Shown: positions 5,179 through 7,934 of the stretch, piece by piece
Position numbering within the stretch: position 1 is the stretch's first letter
Layout of the letters: each line of letters opens with the position of its first letter
Origin: Thermoplasmata archaeon
GTDB taxonomy: Archaea; Thermoplasmatota; Thermoplasmata; Thermoplasmatales; Thermoplasmataceae
Assembly: GCA_021819225.1 (NCBI GenBank)
Contig: JAKARU010000033.1
Coordinates: forward strand, 1-7,934
Direction of reading: 5' to 3'
Length of the DNA stretch: 7,934 nt
Notes under the pieces: generated by a model
Databases searched by the model: none
What the model was told of the DNA's origin: nothing
Seen by the model: only the letters and a program-made list of their open reading frames with translations
Made by a program: the position numbers and the translations under genes

Positions 5179-5609
5179 AGGTATCTTTTCATTATGAGCC
5201 CGGAAACGGTTTTGTAAGCGATGAGAAGGGCATGGATACGCTCATAATGAAAGATCCTTTGCTGGAAAGAACAACGCGAATCTCTCCAACTGAACTTCTT
5301 GTATACGCAATGGGAGGATGTTCCTCAGCAGATGTAGTTCTTATCCTTACAAGAATGCGAAAAAATATAAAATCATACAAGGTCGAGGTTGAGGCAGAGC
5401 GTGAAGAGCTAGAACCGAAGACTTTGAAGGATGTGAACATCCATTACATCATGGAAGGCGATTTTTCAGACGAAAATGCGAAGAGGGCTGTTACTCTATC
5501 CCTTGAACGCTACTGCAGTGTGTCGATACTCGCAAAAAGAGGGGGCACACATCTGACGTATTCTATTACCCTTAATGGGGAAAAACTTGTTCATAAGGCA
5601 GAAGCCTGA
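5175..5609 (+). CDS. OsmC/Ohr family protein
   Basis: A 144-residue protein of the OsmC/Ohr superfamily, dimeric thiol proteins usually linked to reduction of organic hydroperoxides. Both expected cysteines are present: Cys49 in SPTELLVYAMGGCSSADVV (37-55) and Cys114 in LSLERYCSVSILAK (108-121). Glu40 is in the usual helix position. The N-terminal extension is short, and the strand block YKVEVEAEREE (68-78) fits the fold. The ATG overlaps the DUF1641 stop (ATGA at 5175-5178), so translation is coupled, with AGGGGCGAAGGAG just upstream. It is the last gene of the operon, and its last 19 bases overlap the convergent threonine-synthase-like gene. In this operon the thiol substrate could be a sulfane-sulfur or peroxide species; the sequence does not tell which. 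Confidence 0.88.
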   Translation: MKVSFHYEPGNGFVSDEKGMDTLIMKDPLLERTTRISPTELLVYAMGGCSSADVVLILTRMRKNIKSYKVEVEAEREELEPKTLKDVNIHYIMEGDFSDENAKRAVTLSLERYCSVSILAKRGGTHLTYSITLNGEKLVHKAEA

Positions 5610-6637
5610 GAAGATGTAAAATTATTCTTAATGCCATGACCTGTTAGGATAACAAGTTTTTCCTGATCAGGTTTATCATACTTTGCAGCAGAAAATGCTA
5701 TGGCAGAACTGTATTCCGTATCGATCCCACTATGAAGAAGATCATTTCTAGCCTTTATAATGTCACCTTCCTCAACAATAACAACATCACCGTGGTTCGA
5801 AATAACTTCTCTCAACAGTCTGGATCTTAATGGGATTACCCCGGTGAGGGCATCCGCAATTGAATTCTCCCTCAGATAGTTTGTTCCCTTTATCAGGTTG
5901 TACATACCACAGGCCTTCTTGGGCTGTACTGCAATAAGTCTTGGAATCTCCATTATCCTTCCAGAGTCCAGTAGGTGCTTGAATCCCATATATATACCGA
6001 GATAGAGGGTTCCCGTCGAAAATGGGATATAAATCCTGCTTGGAAGATTTCTCATATTCTGGAATATGCCATATGAAATGTTTCTGAAACCGTCATAAAA
6101 CTCTGGCCAGTACTGATGACCGAGATACAAGAAACCTGAGTTCCTTGCCATAATCTCTACTTCCTCCCTGCTTCCTTCGACAGTGTGTATCCTAGCTCCA
6201 TATGATCTTATCTGATTGATCTTGACGGGATTTGCAGTCTTCGAAACGAAAACTTCAGAATTCAGGGAAGCCATCTTACAAAACAATGCGAACGAAGCCC
6301 CTGCATTACCTGACGAATCTTCTGACACATGGTCGCCCTTCTCAACCACTTTCTTTCCCACAAGATATGAGAATAAATTATTCATTCCTATATCTTTATA
6401 AGAAAGTGTTGGAGTGTAAAACACACTCTTGATAAGCGTTTCCCCGACATTTTCAACTGGAGAATCTGAATTCAGGCCTACCAGATATCTTGAAATATAT
6501 GGAAAATTTTCAATCAACTTCTCCCTGTACTCAAAGTTCACCCTGATGATGAAAGGAGATCCACAAGCATTGCAGGTTATCTCACCATTTTCCCTCAGTG
6601 ACCCACAATTTGAACAAACAACTTCAGTTAAAACCAT
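5591..6637 (-). CDS. Threonine-synthase-like PLP enzyme (fold type II), divergent
   Basis: A 348-residue PLP-dependent beta-family enzyme closest in pattern to threonine synthase, which converts O-phosphohomoserine to threonine. An N-terminal zinc ribbon has Cys8, 11, 22, 25 (CSNCG... CNACG), as in many archaeal ThrC. The PLP lysine is Lys81 in TLSYKDIGM (usual TGSFKDRGM). The SSGNAGAS loop is at 108-115, a phosphate-binding loop at PFSTGTLYLG (205-214), and TGHGIKN at 332-338 matches the ThrC-typical TGHGLKD. Divergent points: GETLIKS replaces the usual G-G-T-P-L, the segment from there to Lys81 is much shorter than normal, and Ile replaces Arg in the KDR triplet. It could therefore act on another phospho-amino acid substrate. 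The ATG at 6637 follows the EF-2 stop by 29 bases and has a T-rich TATA-like stretch at about -18 to -29. The 3' end overlaps osmC. Confidence 0.78.
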   Translation of the reverse strand: MVLTEVVCSNCGSLRENGEITCNACGSPFIIRVNFEYREKLIENFPYISRYLVGLNSDSPVENVGETLIKSVFYTPTLSYKDIGMNNLFSYLVGKKVVEKGDHVSEDSSGNAGASFALFCKMASLNSEVFVSKTANPVKINQIRSYGARIHTVEGSREEVEIMARNSGFLYLGHQYWPEFYDGFRNISYGIFQNMRNLPSRIYIPFSTGTLYLGIYMGFKHLLDSGRIMEIPRLIAVQPKKACGMYNLIKGTNYLRENSIADALTGVIPLRSRLLREVISNHGDVVIVEEGDIIKARNDLLHSGIDTEYSSAIAFSAAKYDKPDQEKLVILTGHGIKNNFTSSQASAL

Positions 6638-6654
6638 TTAGTGGAATTGTTTCG

Positions 6655-6666
6655 TAAAATAAAAAA
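6655..6666 (-). promoter_or_regulatory. T-rich stretch: EF-2 terminator and possible TATA of the next gene
   Basis: On the minus strand TTTTTTATTTTA starts immediately after the EF-2 TAA stop. T-runs end archaeal transcripts, so it can terminate EF-2 mRNA. It also lies at -18 to -29 from the ATG of the threonine-synthase-like gene, where a leaderless TATA box would be. Which role dominates cannot be told from sequence. Confidence 0.45.
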
Positions 6667-7934
6667 TTATAGAGATGAGTAGTAAGCCTCATCGTATGGT
6701 TCTGGTTTAAGCCCCTTCCTGGTCCTGATCTTGGCCACCACGTCTTTCTGTAACTCTGGCGGAACTTTCTGGTACCCTGAGTTTTCTGAACTCCACAATA
6801 CCTTTCCCCCTGTGGCACTTCTTATTGCCGAAGCAAATCCAAACATACCGGAAACAGGGACTTTGGCCACAATTACCATATCGTCACCTTCAAGGTTCAT
6901 TTCTTCAACAACACCTCTTCTCTGCTGAATCTCATTTGTGACAGAGCCCATTATTTCTTGCGGAACGTTAATGAAAACCTTCTGTACCGGTTCCATTAAA
7001 ATCCTCTTTCCCTGGCACATGGCGCCATAAAGCGAATTCCTCCCGGCTGGAATGACCTGAGCTGGACCCCTGTGAATACTATCCTCATGGAGCTTTGCAT
7101 CAACCAGTGATGCTTTCACGTGGGTAACTCCCTCGTTTGCAAGTGGGCCCTTCGATATAACTTCCTTGAATGATTCAATGAGTAATTCCATGGTCTCATC
7201 AAGGTACTGGATTCCTTTTGTAACATCAAAGAATATATTTTCTCCTGTAACGCTAACGATCCCCTTTGCAGTATCTCTGTCGATGCCGTTCTTTTGCAGA
7301 ACCTCAATTATCGTTTTCTTATCCTTGAATTTTTCTCCCTGAGGTAGTGTGCCTTCCTTTATCAGGTCAACGACTTCCTCATTAAGTGGCTCCACTTTGA
7401 AATAAAACCTGTTATGTTTATTTGGGGATTTACCCTCAAAGGGTCCTCCGACTCTTTCCACAGTTTCCCTGTATACAACTATAGGGTCTGAGGTTGAGAC
7501 ATCTATCTTATAGTCGTTTTTGATCCTGTATAATGTGACTTCCAGATGCAGTTCTCCCATACCAGATATTAGGTGTTCTCCGGTTTCCTGATTTATGTTG
7601 ATCTGTATGGATGGATCAGCCTTTGAAACTGTTTTTAGGACCTCAATAAGTTTTGGAAGATCAGATGTATGTTTTGCCTCAATAGCAAGCGTTACAACCG
7701 GATCAGTGTAGTGTGTCATAGGTTCAAATGGCTCCATGTCTGAAGCTACTGACACGGTAGATCCTGCAATAGCACTTTTAAGACCTATAACTGCAGCTAT
7801 ATTGCCTGCTGCAATTGAATCGACCTGGATTCTGTCCGGACCAACCATCATTGCAAGTGTTTGAATCTTGAATTTTCCGGCAGCTGCGTTAATATAGAGT
7901 TCCTGCCCCTTCGAGAGTGTTCCACTGAAAACCC
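6667..7934 (-). CDS. fusA: Translation elongation factor EF-2, C-terminal part
   Basis: Ribosomal translocase GTPase. The frame is open from the right edge to the TAA at 6667-6669, giving 422 codons (the first incomplete at the edge), so roughly 300 N-terminal residues including the GTPase motifs lie outside. Visible in order: the end of domain II (VFSGTLSKGQELYINAAAG, then MMVGPDRIQVDSIAAGNIAAVIGL); domain III (IQININQETGEHLISGMGELHLEV); domain IV with LHEDSIHRGPAQVIPAGR, where the His of IHRGPAQ is the residue modified to diphthamide in archaea and eukaryotes; and domain V (EPVQKVFINVPQEIMGSVTNEIQQRRGVV, then KVPVSGMFGFASAIRSATGGK). The ATG at 7851 is internal (LAMMVGPD) and not the start. 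The archaeal rather than bacterial type is fixed by the diphthamide site. The threonine-synthase-like gene follows 29 bases after its stop. Confidence 0.97.
   Translation of the reverse strand, partial: VFSGTLSKGQELYINAAAGKFKIQTLAMMVGPDRIQVDSIAAGNIAAVIGLKSAIAGSTVSVASDMEPFEPMTHYTDPVVTLAIEAKHTSDLPKLIEVLKTVSKADPSIQININQETGEHLISGMGELHLEVTLYRIKNDYKIDVSTSDPIVVYRETVERVGGPFEGKSPNKHNRFYFKVEPLNEEVVDLIKEGTLPQGEKFKDKKTIIEVLQKNGIDRDTAKGIVSVTGENIFFDVTKGIQYLDETMELLIESFKEVISKGPLANEGVTHVKASLVDAKLHEDSIHRGPAQVIPAGRNSLYGAMCQGKRILMEPVQKVFINVPQEIMGSVTNEIQQRRGVVEEMNLEGDDMVIVAKVPVSGMFGFASAIRSATGGKVLWSSENSGYQKVPPELQKDVVAKIRTRKGLKPEPYDEAYYSSL

Overview
The window looks like chromosomal DNA of a euryarchaeon, most probably a member of the Thermoplasmata (Thermoplasma/Ferroplasma/Cuniculiplasma-like). 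The domain is clear from archaeal EF-2 with its diphthamide motif, RNA polymerase subunit L, a TrmG10-type tRNA methyltransferase and an archaeal-type Hsp20. TATA-like boxes lie about 26 bases before several start codons, which points to leaderless transcripts, while GAGGTG ribosome sites precede genes inside operons. The order-level placement is an inference from overall character (moderate GC, leaderless promoters, protein resemblances recalled from memory) and was not tested by a search.

Layout. 1-952 (+): the 3' part of an hsp20 gene, followed one base later by a cysteine-free ArsR-type regulator resembling the archaeal heat-shock repressors Phr and HSR1. 956-2263 (-): rpoL and a TrmG10-like tRNA (guanine-10,N2) methyltransferase, in that order of transcription, convergent with the regulator gene. 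About 2264-2664: a gene-free stretch with the rpoL promoter, two inverted repeats and a GC-richer island (2549-2653) that may be a small RNA or the broken end of a gene. 2665-3360 (-): a SppA-like S49 peptidase reduced to its catalytic core, with no membrane anchor. 3361-3537: a divergent promoter region. 3538-5609 (+): a tight three-gene operon of a degenerate sulfide:quinone-reductase-like flavoprotein, a DUF1641 protein and an OsmC-family thiol protein. 5591-6637 (-): a divergent threonine-synthase-like PLP enzyme whose end overlaps osmC by 19 bases. 6667-7934 (-): the C-terminal two thirds of EF-2, running off the right edge.

How the genes fit together. Most of the window is translation and transcription housekeeping (EF-2, RpoL, TrmG10) mixed with protein quality control (Hsp20 and its likely regulator, SppA). 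The part most likely to hold something undescribed is the 3538-5609 operon. Its first protein keeps the SQR-like two-Rossmann layout but has lost the redox cysteines and much of the FAD-binding consensus. It is co-translated with DUF1641, a family I recall from SQR and formate dehydrogenase neighbourhoods, and with a two-cysteine OsmC protein. A sulfur or thiol handling complex with a non-enzymatic SQR-like scaffold is a reasonable hypothesis, not a demonstrated function.
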